This document shows, one piece after another, positions 57,120 through 64,000 of a stretch of 64,000 nt of DNA (the first letter of the stretch is position 1; each line of letters begins with the position of its first letter). Source of the DNA: DASYHS01 sp035998295 (GTDB lineage: Bacteria; Pseudomonadota; Alphaproteobacteria; Azospirillales; Azospirillaceae); the NCBI RefSeq assembly GCF_035998295.1, contig NZ_DASYHS010000068.1, forward strand, positions 1-64,000. Reading direction: 5' to 3'. The notes under the pieces were generated by a model. The model was not told the origin of the DNA. It did no database searches and worked only from the letters and a program-made list of their open reading frames with translations. The translations under genes were made by a program, and so were the position numbers.

Positions 57120-57376
57120 CCGCGAACACGCCCGACGACACGCTGGACGGGATCCGGACGCTGCTCCGCCCGTTCAACCGCCAGGGGATCGAGCTGACGT
57201 CCTCGACGTCGATGCGCGAGGACCTGGCCCTGGACTCGCTGGCGGTCATGGAACTGGCCGCCGCGATCGAGGACCGCTTCGACATCGTCCTGCCGCTCAA
57301 CCTGCTCGCGGAGATCCATACCGTCGGCGACCTGGCCACCCGCGTCGCCACGATCCGGGAGGAGGAGCATGCTTGA
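57116..57376 (+). CDS. Acyl carrier protein
   Basis: An 86-residue carrier protein with the phosphopantetheine serine in LALDSLAVMELAAAIEDRF (Ser41), followed by acidic helices (NLLAEIHTVGDLATRV). It is sandwiched with 4-bp and 8-bp overlaps between the acyl-AMP ligase and the serine palmitoyltransferase-like gene. It most likely accepts the activated acyl chain and presents it to the next enzyme. Confidence 0.94.
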   Translation: MTANTPDDTLDGIRTLLRPFNRQGIELTSSTSMREDLALDSLAVMELAAAIEDRFDIVLPLNLLAEIHTVGDLATRVATIREEEHA

Positions 57377-58556
57377 CCTGTCCGGCCGGCTGGCCGCCCT
57401 GGTCGAGGGCCGGCGCCATCTCGTGGCCGAGGGCGCCAACCCGTTCGGGGTCTGCCTGGACCGCGTGATCTCGCCGACCGAGGCGATCGTCGACGGCCGT
57501 CCGATCCTGCTGGCCGGCACCAACAACTATCTCGGCCTCAGCTTCGCGCGGGAATGCGTGGAGGCCGCGCGCGAGGCCGCCGCGACGTCCGGCACCGGCA
57601 CCACGGGCTCGCGCGTCGCCAACGGGACCCACGCCCTGCACAGACGCCTGGAACGCCGCCTGGCCGAGCTGTTCGACGTCGCGGGCGCGATCGTGTTCAG
57701 CACCGGCTATCTCGCCAATCTCGGCGTCTTCTCCGCCCTGCTCGGCCCCGGCGACACGGTGCTGATCGATGCCGACGCCCATGCCTGCATCTATGACGGC
57801 TGCCGGCTCAGCGGCGCCACCATGGTGCGCTTCCGCCACAATGACTGCGCCGACCTGGACCGGCGGCTGACCCGGCTGTCCCGCTCCTCGCCGCCCGGCC
57901 TCGTCGTCATCGCGGTGGAGGGCATCTACAGCATGCTCGGCGACTGCGCGCCGCTGCCCGGGATCGTCGAGGTCAAGCGCCGGCACGGGGCGGTGCTGGT
58001 GGTGGACGAGGCCCATTCCTTCGGCGTGCTGGGCGCGAAGGGTCGGGGCCTGGCGGACGCGACGGGCTGCGGCGACGAAGCCGATTTCATCGTCGGCACC
58101 TTCAGCAAGAGCGTCGGCACCACCGGCGGCTTCTGCGTGTCGAGCCGACCGGGCCTCGACCTGCTGCGCTATTCGAGCCGGCCCTACGTCTTCTCCGCCT
58201 CGCCGGCGCCGCCGATCGCGGCCGCGGCCCTCGCGGCGCTCGACCTGATCGACGAGGGCGAGGACCTGCGCCGCCGCCTCTGGGACAACGCGGCCCGGCT
58301 CCATGCCGGGCTGGCCGCCCTTGGCCTCGACCTCGCGGCCCCGCCGGGCCCCATTGTCGCGGTCCGGATGCCCGACGAGGAGACGCTGGCCGCCTGCTGG
58401 CGCGGCCTGCTGGAGCGCGGGGTCTACGTCAACCTGGCGCTTCCTCCGGGCACGCCCCACGGCACCTATCTGCTGCGCTGTAGCGTCAGCGCCGCGCACA
58501 CGCCGGACCAGATCGACCGGATCTGCCGCAGCTTCGCGGAGGTGGCGCGTGGCTGA
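57369..58556 (+). CDS. spt: Serine palmitoyltransferase-like alpha-oxoamine synthase
   Basis: A PLP enzyme of 395 residues in the alpha-oxoamine synthase family. It would condense an amino acid, probably serine, with an acyl thioester as the first step of sphingolipid synthesis. Visible are GTNNYLGLSFA, GTTGSRVANGTHALHRRLER, the PLP-binding Asp and His in VVDEAHSFGVLGAKGRG (Asp213, His216) and the Schiff-base Lys in GTFSKSVGTTGG (Lys247). Related functions are AONS/KBL and ALAS; the FAAL and ACP context favours serine palmitoyltransferase. Confidence 0.88.
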   Translation: MLDLSGRLAALVEGRRHLVAEGANPFGVCLDRVISPTEAIVDGRPILLAGTNNYLGLSFARECVEAAREAAATSGTGTTGSRVANGTHALHRRLERRLAELFDVAGAIVFSTGYLANLGVFSALLGPGDTVLIDADAHACIYDGCRLSGATMVRFRHNDCADLDRRLTRLSRSSPPGLVVIAVEGIYSMLGDCAPLPGIVEVKRRHGAVLVVDEAHSFGVLGAKGRGLADATGCGDEADFIVGTFSKSVGTTGGFCVSSRPGLDLLRYSSRPYVFSASPAPPIAAAALAALDLIDEGEDLRRRLWDNAARLHAGLAALGLDLAAPPGPIVAVRMPDEETLAACWRGLLERGVYVNLALPPGTPHGTYLLRCSVSAAHTPDQIDRICRSFAEVARG

Positions 58557-59622
58557 CGCCGCGATGCGGATAGCCATCGTCTCCGACGCCTGCGACCCGC
58601 CGACCAACGGGGTGACGCGGACCTTCACGCAGGTGAGCGAGCGGCTGCGCCGCCGGGGCCATGACGTGATCCTGATCACCCCGCCCGGCTTCGCCACCAT
58701 CGAGTGCCCGACCGATCCCGGCATCCGGCTCGCGGTGGCGCCCTACCGGCAACTCGCCCGCCGGCTCGACGAATTCCGCCCCGACGCGATCCACGTCGCG
58801 ACCGAGGGGCCGCTGGGCTTCGCGGCGCGCCGCTACTGCCTGCGCCGGGAGTTGCCCTTCACCACGTCCTTCACCACCCGCTTCCCGGAGGCGATCCATG
58901 CCCGGATGCGGATACCGGCCGCCTGGACGTATCCGCTGCTGCGCCGCTTCCACCGGCCCGCGGCGGCGCTGATGGTCGGTACGGCCTCGCTAAGGGCCGA
59001 GCTGGCGGAGCGCGGCTTCACGAACCTGGCCGCCTGGACCCGCGGGGTCGACACCGAGCTGTTCCGGCCGCGCGCCGACGCGGCGCTGCCCTACCCGCGC
59101 CCGATCTGGCTGCATGTCGGCCGCATCGCACCGGAAAAGAGCGTGGAGGACTTCCTGCGCCTGCCGCTGGAAGGCACGAAGCTGGTGGTGGGCGACGGCT
59201 CGCTGCTTGCCGACCTGCGCCGGCGCCATCCGGAGGCGGTGTTCACGGGCACGCTGCGCGGCGAGGACCTCGCCCGGCATTACGCCGGGAGCGACGCGTT
59301 CGTGTTCCCGAGCCGGACCGACACCTTCGGCCTGGTCCTGCTGGAAGCGCTGGCCTCCGGCCTGCCGGTCGCCGCATACCCGGTCACCGGCCCGCTCGAC
59401 ATCATCGGGCGGGAGGGACCCGGGGTGCTCGACGAGGATCTGGGCAGGGCGGCCCGGGGGGCGCTCGCGATCCCGCGCGAGCGCTGCCGGCAACACGCGC
59501 TCGCCTACGACTGGGAGACCTGCGTCACCCGCTTCGTCGAGCTGCTGCATCCCGTGGGCGCGGCGCGGGCCGGCCTGCGCGGGACGGCCCCGGCATCGCC
59601 CGCCTGTGGGGACCGGGCATGA
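58549..59622 (+). CDS. GT4-family glycosyltransferase of the sphingolipid-type operon
   Basis: The 357-residue glycosyltransferase has an N-terminal half with MRIAIVSDACDPPTNGVTRT and HVATEGPLGFAARRYCLRRE. The C-terminal GT4 half has WLHVGRIAPEKSVEDFLRLP, GDGSLLADLRRRHPEAVFTG and SRTDTFGLVLLEALASGLPV. The GTG at 58549 follows ggagg by six bases and lies within the end of the previous gene; ATG 58564 is an alternative. This group (diglucosyl/mannosyltransferase-like) adds sugars to membrane lipids. In this operon it would make a glycosylated sphingolipid or ceramide. Confidence 0.88.
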   Translation: MADAAMRIAIVSDACDPPTNGVTRTFTQVSERLRRRGHDVILITPPGFATIECPTDPGIRLAVAPYRQLARRLDEFRPDAIHVATEGPLGFAARRYCLRRELPFTTSFTTRFPEAIHARMRIPAAWTYPLLRRFHRPAAALMVGTASLRAELAERGFTNLAAWTRGVDTELFRPRADAALPYPRPIWLHVGRIAPEKSVEDFLRLPLEGTKLVVGDGSLLADLRRRHPEAVFTGTLRGEDLARHYAGSDAFVFPSRTDTFGLVLLEALASGLPVAAYPVTGPLDIIGREGPGVLDEDLGRAARGALAIPRERCRQHALAYDWETCVTRFVELLHPVGAARAGLRGTAPASPACGDRA

Positions 59623-60911
59623 CCCCGGCCGCGCTGCGGGTGGTCCCCGTGGAGGGGCGGCGGCTGCTTTCCGGCTTCGTGGAGCTGCCGCGCCGGCTGT
59701 TGCGCGACGATCCCTGCTACGTCCCGCCGCTGGACCTGATGGTCCGCCGCACCCTCGCCCCGCGGACCAACCCCTATTTCCGCGACGCCGAGGCGCGGCT
59801 GTGGCTGGCGCTGCGCGGTAACAGACCGGTGGGGCGGATCAGCGCCCAGGTCGACGCCCTGGCGCTCGCCCGGCACCGCGACGCGACGGGGCATTTCGGC
59901 TTCCTCGACGCCGAGGACGACGCGGAGGTCTTCGCGGCCCTGCTGGCGACGGCGGAAGCCTGGCTGGCGCGAAGGGGCATGGCGCGCGTGCGCGGCCCGT
60001 TCAGCCCGTCGATCAACGACGAGTGCGGGCTGCTCGTCGACGGCTTCGACAGCCCGCCCATGCTGATGATGGGCCATGCCCGGCCCCATTACGGCCGGCA
60101 CCTGGCCGCCGCCGGCTATGCCGGCGCCAAGGACCTGCTGGCCTACGAGGCCCGGATCGGGGACGCGCTGCCCGAGCGCGGGCGCCGCCTGCTGGAACGC
60201 GCGTCGCGCGCGCAGGGCCTGGTCGTCCGTCCGCTGCGGCTCGACCGCTACGCCGAGGAGATCCGGACCGTGGTCGACGTCTTCAACGACGCCTGGGCCG
60301 GCAACTGGGGCTTCGTGCCGCTGGCGGGCGACCGGCTGGACCATCTCGCGCGCAGCCTCCGCCCCCTGATCGCCGAGGACCTGGTGGCGATCGCCGAGAT
60401 CGACGGCGAGCCCGCGGCGATGATGATCGCGCTGCCCAACCTGAACGAGGCGATCGGGGATCTCGGCGGCACGCTGCTGCCGCTGGGCTGGGCGAAGCTG
60501 CTGTGGCGCCTGCGGGCGGGGCGCATCCTCTCCGCCCGGGTGCCGCTGATGGGCCTGCGCCGGCGGCACCACGCGAGCGCGGTGGGTGCGGCGGCGATGT
60601 TCGGGATGTTCGAGGCCGTGCGCGCGGCCTGCCGGCGGCGCGGCATGGAGCGCGCCGAGCTGTCCTGGGTGCTGGAGGACAACCGTCCGCTGCGCCACGT
60701 GCTGGAGGCGATGGGCGCCCGGCCGTACAAGACCTACCGCCTGTACGAGAAGACCCTGGTCCAGGAGGCTGTTGCCGGGATGCGCCCGCAGGACGTTGCG
60801 GCAGCGGCGCGAGCACCCGCCGCAACCCGCTCAGACAATGGCATCGAGGTCGACGCGCAGGGCATCGGCGATCCGCTTCATCACGTCGACCGAACCGGAG
60901 CGGGCACCTGA
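59619..60911 (+). CDS. GNAT-like acyltransferase, candidate bacterial ceramide synthase
   Basis: The 430-residue protein has a GNAT-like organisation without a short acetyltransferase profile: ELPRRLLRDDPCYVPPLDLM, NPYFRDAEARLWLALRGNRP, GRISAQVDAL, a middle SINDECGLLVDGFDSPPMLM, and a C-terminal PLGWAKLLWRLRAGRIL with ELSWVLEDNRPLRHVLEAMG. This resembles the family to which the Caulobacter bacterial ceramide synthase belongs; I base this on memory of family wording, not on a search. It overlaps the glycosyltransferase gene by 4 bp and runs 81 bp into the convergent antitoxin gene. Confidence 0.78.
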   Translation: MTPAALRVVPVEGRRLLSGFVELPRRLLRDDPCYVPPLDLMVRRTLAPRTNPYFRDAEARLWLALRGNRPVGRISAQVDALALARHRDATGHFGFLDAEDDAEVFAALLATAEAWLARRGMARVRGPFSPSINDECGLLVDGFDSPPMLMMGHARPHYGRHLAAAGYAGAKDLLAYEARIGDALPERGRRLLERASRAQGLVVRPLRLDRYAEEIRTVVDVFNDAWAGNWGFVPLAGDRLDHLARSLRPLIAEDLVAIAEIDGEPAAMMIALPNLNEAIGDLGGTLLPLGWAKLLWRLRAGRILSARVPLMGLRRRHHASAVGAAAMFGMFEAVRAACRRRGMERAELSWVLEDNRPLRHVLEAMGARPYKTYRLYEKTLVQEAVAGMRPQDVAAAARAPAATRSDNGIEVDAQGIGDPLHHVDRTGAGT

Positions 60912-61205
60912 TTCTATTTGGGAGACGTAGACTTGATTGATCCCGGCCGCTTCGGCGAGTTGCTTCTGAGTGAGCCCGCGGTACTCGCGGAACACCCTCA
61001 TGGCAGCTTCGCCGGAAATCAGACGTCCGGCGACATCGTCCGGGAACGTCTCCGGTGACGTGGCCTCATAGACATCGTACGCCCGGCCGGCAGCTGCCTC
61101 ATCGGCCGCATCGAGCAACCGCTCGTACTCGTCATACGGCAGCACCGCGAAGGCTGGCTTGCCGTCGGCATCACGGATGATTTGCGCCGTGTCAGCCATA
61201 GACAC
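60831..61205 (-). CDS. Helix-turn-helix antitoxin with Phd-like N-terminus
   Basis: The 124-residue antitoxin has an N-terminal PAFAVLPYDEYERLLDAADE, like Phd/YefM-type start regions, and a C-terminal XRE helix-turn-helix (YRGLTQKQLAEAAGINQVYV, SQIESGARSGSVDVMKRIAD). It is the downstream partner of a RelE/ParE-type toxin gene (overlap 14 bp); toxin-first order is HigBA-like. Its 3' end overlaps the acyltransferase gene by 81 bp on the other strand. Confidence 0.9.
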   Translation of the reverse strand: MSMADTAQIIRDADGKPAFAVLPYDEYERLLDAADEAAAGRAYDVYEATSPETFPDDVAGRLISGEAAMRVFREYRGLTQKQLAEAAGINQVYVSQIESGARSGSVDVMKRIADALRVDLDAIV

Positions 61206-61446
61206 CTCCTCTCGGCCCGACTTCGATCACGATCAGGACCAGCTCGCCATCATCGACTTTGTAGACGATTCGCCAATCACCGACCCGAAGCCGGCAGGCA
61301 TCGCGTCCCTTCAGCTTCTTGACGTTCCGAGCCTCGGCCGGGTTCGCTGCGACTTCCTGCACTTTGAAGCGGATCAGTTCGGCCGTGTTGCGCGGCAACC
61401 GGCGGAGCGTCTTCAAGGCCGCAGCAGTATAACGGATCGCATGCAC
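61192..61446 (-). CDS. RelE/ParE-family toxin
   Basis: The 84-residue toxin matches the RelE/ParE superfamily: IRYTAAALKTLRRLPRNTAE, LIRFKVQEVAANPAEARNVK, CRLRVGDWRIVYKVDDGELV. Residues RVGDWRIVYKV correspond to the catalytic-strand region. It is the first gene of the pair and should be repressed by the downstream HTH antitoxin through the inverted repeat at 61505-61519. Confidence 0.92.
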   Translation of the reverse strand: MHAIRYTAAALKTLRRLPRNTAELIRFKVQEVAANPAEARNVKKLKGRDACRLRVGDWRIVYKVDDGELVLIVIEVGPRGGVYG

Positions 61447-61504
61447 GGCACCAGATATACGGGAGAATGGCGCCAGTTGGCAAGCCCCGTGGCTATATCA
61501 CAGC

Positions 61505-61519
61505 ATAGCATACTGCTAT
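61505..61519. promoter_or_regulatory. Inverted repeat upstream of the toxin-antitoxin operon
   Basis: The perfect repeat atagca-tac-tgctat (15 bp) sits in an AT-rich patch about 60 bp upstream of the toxin ATG. Gctatat words flank it on both sides (near 61491 and 61515). It is a likely operator for the HTH antitoxin and overlaps a plausible promoter. Confidence 0.55.
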
Positions 61520-61545
61520 ATGGCCAGAGAGATCCCCATCGAGCC

Positions 61546-62514
61546 TCATTCCTCACCCTGCCCGCCCGTCGCCCTGGCACCGGCACCCCATCCCGCCAAG
61601 CTGCGCAGGGCCGCGGGCAGGCGGCCGTCGATCGCGGCGAGGCCGAGGGCGATCAGGGCCATGCCGACGAAATGGCGGGGTTCGAGGCGTTCGCCCAGCA
61701 CCAGCGTGCCGAGCAGGATCGCGCTGACCGGGATCAGGAAGGTGACGAGCAGCAGGTTGGTCGCCCCGGCCGTGGCGAGGACGCGGAAGAAGATCACGTA
61801 GGCCAGCGCCGTGCAGGCGAGCGCCAGCCCGACCAGCGCGCCCCAGGCGGCCGGGCTCGGCATCGCGAGCGTCCAGGGCCGGTCGACCAGCAGCACGAGC
61901 GGCAGCATCAGCACGCTCGAGCAGGTCACCTGCCCCGCCGCGATGACCAGCGGCGGGACGCCCATCGCCTTGAAGCGGCGCCCGTAGATCCCGGCCAGCG
62001 CGTAGACGGCGCTCGCCCCGAGGCAGGCCGCCTGCGCCAGCACGTCCGTGCCGAGCCCGTCCAGCGCCTGCGGGCCGATCATCGCGACGACGCCGCCGAT
62101 CCCGACCGCGACCCCGACGAGGCGCGCCGGGGTCATCCGCTCGTCCCGCGTCAGTACATGGGCGAAGACGACCGCGAACAGCGGCGTCGTCGCGTTCAGG
62201 ATGGAGGCGAGACCACTCGCGATCTGCGTCTGACCCCAGAAGATCAGGCTGAAGGGGATCACGTTGTTGATCGCGCCCATGACGAGGAACGCGCCCCAGA
62301 CCCGCAGGTCCCGCGGCATCCGCCCGCCGAGCGCATGGACGACCGCGACCAGCGCCACCGCGGCGAGGGAGACCCGCCCGAGCACGACCGTCAACGGCGG
62401 CAACTCGCCGACGGCGACCTTGCCGAAGAAGAACGCCCCGCCCCACAGCACGGACAGGGCCAGCAGCAGGAACCATTCGGACGCCCCCATCCTTCTCGCC
62501 ACCGGCCCTGCCAT
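61546..62514 (-). CDS. EamA/DMT-family transporter
   Basis: The 322-residue inner-membrane protein has about ten membrane helices in two EamA repeats: WFLLLALSVLWGGAFFFGKV at the start and LGASAVYALAGIYGRRFKAM opening the second. VTFLIPVSAILLGTLVLGER is the characteristic end motif. It is a metabolite or amino acid exporter of unknown substrate. ATG 62514 is chosen because ggggag precedes it; the frame upstream is open but not transporter-like. Confidence 0.92.
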   Translation of the reverse strand: MAGPVARRMGASEWFLLLALSVLWGGAFFFGKVAVGELPPLTVVLGRVSLAAVALVAVVHALGGRMPRDLRVWGAFLVMGAINNVIPFSLIFWGQTQIASGLASILNATTPLFAVVFAHVLTRDERMTPARLVGVAVGIGGVVAMIGPQALDGLGTDVLAQAACLGASAVYALAGIYGRRFKAMGVPPLVIAAGQVTCSSVLMLPLVLLVDRPWTLAMPSPAAWGALVGLALACTALAYVIFFRVLATAGATNLLLVTFLIPVSAILLGTLVLGERLEPRHFVGMALIALGLAAIDGRLPAALRSLAGWGAGARATGGQGEE

Positions 62515-62729
62515 GCCTGCGCTCCCCCCGCGTCGCGATGCGATCCCGACGCGGTGTCTAGCACCGCCGCAGGGGGGCGGCACTCCGTTTCTTGCGGCGA
62601 CGCGATCGTCGGGACAATCGGCGGTCGCGCGGCCCTCCTGCACTTGCAGGCGGCGCCTGGGGACACCATCTTCAATTCACGAGGCAGGCAGCCGGCGACG
62701 GCGCCGCCACAACACGACGGACTGGACGA

Positions 62730-62758
62730 TTGCAAAAGGCCCGGGGCCCTGGTAAACG
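62730..62758 (+). promoter_or_regulatory. Possible tRNA-Tyr promoter
   Basis: TTGCAA (62730-62735), 17-bp spacer, TAAACG (62753-62758), with the tRNA beginning at 62785. The -10 match is weak, so this is only a candidate. Confidence 0.4.
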
Positions 62759-62784
62759 AGCAACCCTTCCCCGGCACGGGTGCC

Positions 62785-62870
62785 GGAGGGGTGGCCGAGT
62801 GGTTAAAGGCAGCAGACTGTAAATCTGCCCGCGACAGCGTACGCTGGTTCGAATCCAGCCCCCTCCACCA
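62785..62870 (+). tRNA. tRNA-Tyr (anticodon GTA)
   Basis: A complete class II tRNA of 86 nt with encoded CCA. The acceptor ggagggg pairs with cccctcc, discriminator A, then CCA. The D-arm is ggccgagtggttaaaggc, anticodon loop ctGTAaa between gcaga and tctgc, a variable arm, and TpsiC ggttcgaatcc. It reads UAC/UAU tyrosine codons. Confidence 0.97.
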
Positions 62871-63075
62871 GTGCGATCCCGCGGACGAGACGGCGGCGCG
62901 CCGTTACCTCGCGGTTCCGATCGCTTCTTCCAACAGAGATTCCGGTGGCGACCGTCTTCCCCGCCACCCGGCGTCCGAGCGCTGCATCGCGCAGCCGGAC
63001 GCCTCGGAGGACCCCCGCGCGAGCGGTGTTCCCAGGGACGGCGTCGAGAAGTACGAGAAAGAGACGACACGCTCA

Positions 63076-64000
63076 ATGGCATTCAATCCCAACCGGCGGC
63101 CGCGCAACCGCGGCGGCCGCCGCCCCGTCGCGAGCGCACCCGAGACGCGCCGCATCCCTTCGGGCCCGGTTCCGGGCGCGGACGAGATCCTGTTCCTGCC
63201 GCTCGGCGGCTGCGCGCGCATCGGCATGAACATGGCGCTGTACGGCCATGCCGGCAAATGGCTGATCGTGGACGCCGGCGTGGCGTTCCCGGGCGAGGAG
63301 GCGCCGGGCATCAACTCGCTGATGCCCGACCCGCACTTCATCGAGGAACGCCTGGACGACGTCGTCGGCATCGTCGTGACCCATGCCCATGAGGACCATG
63401 TCGGCGCGATCCACCACCTGTGGCCGCGCCTCAACTGCCCGATCCACGCCAGCCCCTTCGCGGCGCACATCCTGCGCCAGCGCTTCGTCGAGGCGGGGAC
63501 GGCCCGCGAGGTGCGCATCCGCACCTTCGAGATCGGCAGCCGCTTCGAGGTCGGTCCTTTCGACGTCGAGACGATCGCGGTCACCCACTCGATCCCGGAA
63601 CCGGTGGCGCTGGCGATCCGCACGCCCGCCGGGACGGTCCTGCACACCGGCGACTGGAAGTTCGACGCGGCTCCCCTGGTCGGCGAGCCGACCGACGTCG
63701 AGGCGCTGCGGCGGCTCGGGGACGAGGGCGTGCTCGCCATGACCTGCGACAGCACCAACGCGGACGTCGAGGGCAGCACGAAGTCCGAGCAGACCGCGCT
63801 GGCCGGGCTGATCGAGACCTTCGCCGGCCGCAAGGGCGCCATCGCCGTCACCGGCTTCGCGAGCAACGTCGCCCGCATGAAGGCGGTCGCGGCGGCCGCG
63901 GCGGCGAACGACCGCCAGGTCGTGCTCGCCGGCCGGTCGCTGATCCGCATGGAGCAGGCGGCGCGCGCGACCGGGCATCTGGACGGCGTGCCGGAGTTCC
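63076..64000 (+). CDS. rnj: Ribonuclease J, 5' part (runs off the window)
   Basis: A metallo-beta-lactamase RNase of the RNase J family (5'-to-3' exonuclease and endonuclease), cut by the window end after about 308 residues. It has a basic N-terminus (FNPNRRPRNRGGRRPV), then EILFLPLGGCARIGMNMALY, the metal motif THAHEDHVGAI, and TVLHTGDWKFDAAPLVGEPT. Then comes ALAMTCDSTNADVEGSTKSE-like text (LAMTCDSTNADVEGSTKSE). RNase J is the main maturation and turnover nuclease in many alphaproteobacteria. It begins 205 bp after tRNA-Tyr. Confidence 0.95.
   Translation, partial: MAFNPNRRPRNRGGRRPVASAPETRRIPSGPVPGADEILFLPLGGCARIGMNMALYGHAGKWLIVDAGVAFPGEEAPGINSLMPDPHFIEERLDDVVGIVVTHAHEDHVGAIHHLWPRLNCPIHASPFAAHILRQRFVEAGTAREVRIRTFEIGSRFEVGPFDVETIAVTHSIPEPVALAIRTPAGTVLHTGDWKFDAAPLVGEPTDVEALRRLGDEGVLAMTCDSTNADVEGSTKSEQTALAGLIETFAGRKGAIAVTGFASNVARMKAVAAAAAANDRQVVLAGRSLIRMEQAARATGHLDGVPEF

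Noticed and set aside
62785..62870. Open frame antisense to tRNA-Tyr (reading like WIRTSVRCRGQIYSLLPLTT)
   Set aside because: Also a typical false translation of a tRNA; not a gene.

Overview
The window is a very GC-rich bacterial chromosome segment (roughly 70% G+C by eye) from an alphaproteobacterium, most likely Rhodospirillales-like. Four things point there: the mdh-sucCDAB order, the rpmH-rnpA-yidD-yidC-engB cluster followed by argB and dapD/dapE, two DUF2336 proteins and a DUF1489 protein, and two HisKA_2-type histidine kinases. Genes are dense and often overlap by 4 bp.

Layout. 1-7.5 kb: TCA operon on the minus strand (mdh, sucC, sucD, sucA, sucB). 7.7-14.6 kb: a small secreted repeat protein, a sensor kinase, rmuC, then def, a methyltransferase, fmt and truA as one run. 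14.6-19.7 kb: lysine and arginine biosynthesis (dapE, dapD, argB) with a nucleotidase and unknowns. 19.7-25.5 kb: a PAS-histidine kinase inserted next to engB, then yidC, yidD, rnpA and rpmH with a near-consensus promoter. 25.7-38.9 kb: TVP38 protein and a MerA-like flavoenzyme, CYTH-CHAD protein, pgk, two DUF2336 proteins around a lipoprotein and a Nudix gene, then thrS and infC. infC appears to start at AUA. 39-42.6 kb: FitAB-like toxin-antitoxin, glycosyltransferase, hydrolase, DUF1489.

42.8-46.9 kb is an accessory block directly downstream of tRNA-Ser(GGA). It holds a pRiA4b-ORF3-associated-type protein, a SWIM zinc-finger protein, and a fusion of a nucleotidyltransferase-like domain to a GIY-YIG-like domain. 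46.9-50.4 kb: paired crcB fluoride channels and modABC. 50.6-55.1 kb: DUF2254 protein, isochorismatase-like hydrolase, LysR regulator, methyltransferase and SDR. 55.3-60.9 kb is a tightly overlapping five-gene lipid operon: fatty acyl-AMP ligase, acyl carrier protein, serine palmitoyltransferase-like enzyme, glycosyltransferase, and a GNAT-like protein that is a candidate bacterial ceramide synthase. It reads as a sphingolipid/glycosphingolipid module. 60.8-64 kb: toxin-antitoxin pair, EamA transporter, tRNA-Tyr(GUA), and the 5' part of ribonuclease J.

A feature running through the window is short tandem duplication (units of 11-26 bp), mostly at gene ends and starts. The best case is between the methyltransferase and fmt: four 14-bp copies of an ATGA stop/start junction create a relay of three five-codon mini-cistrons leading into fmt. 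No CRISPR array, insertion sequence, rRNA or replication origin was seen.
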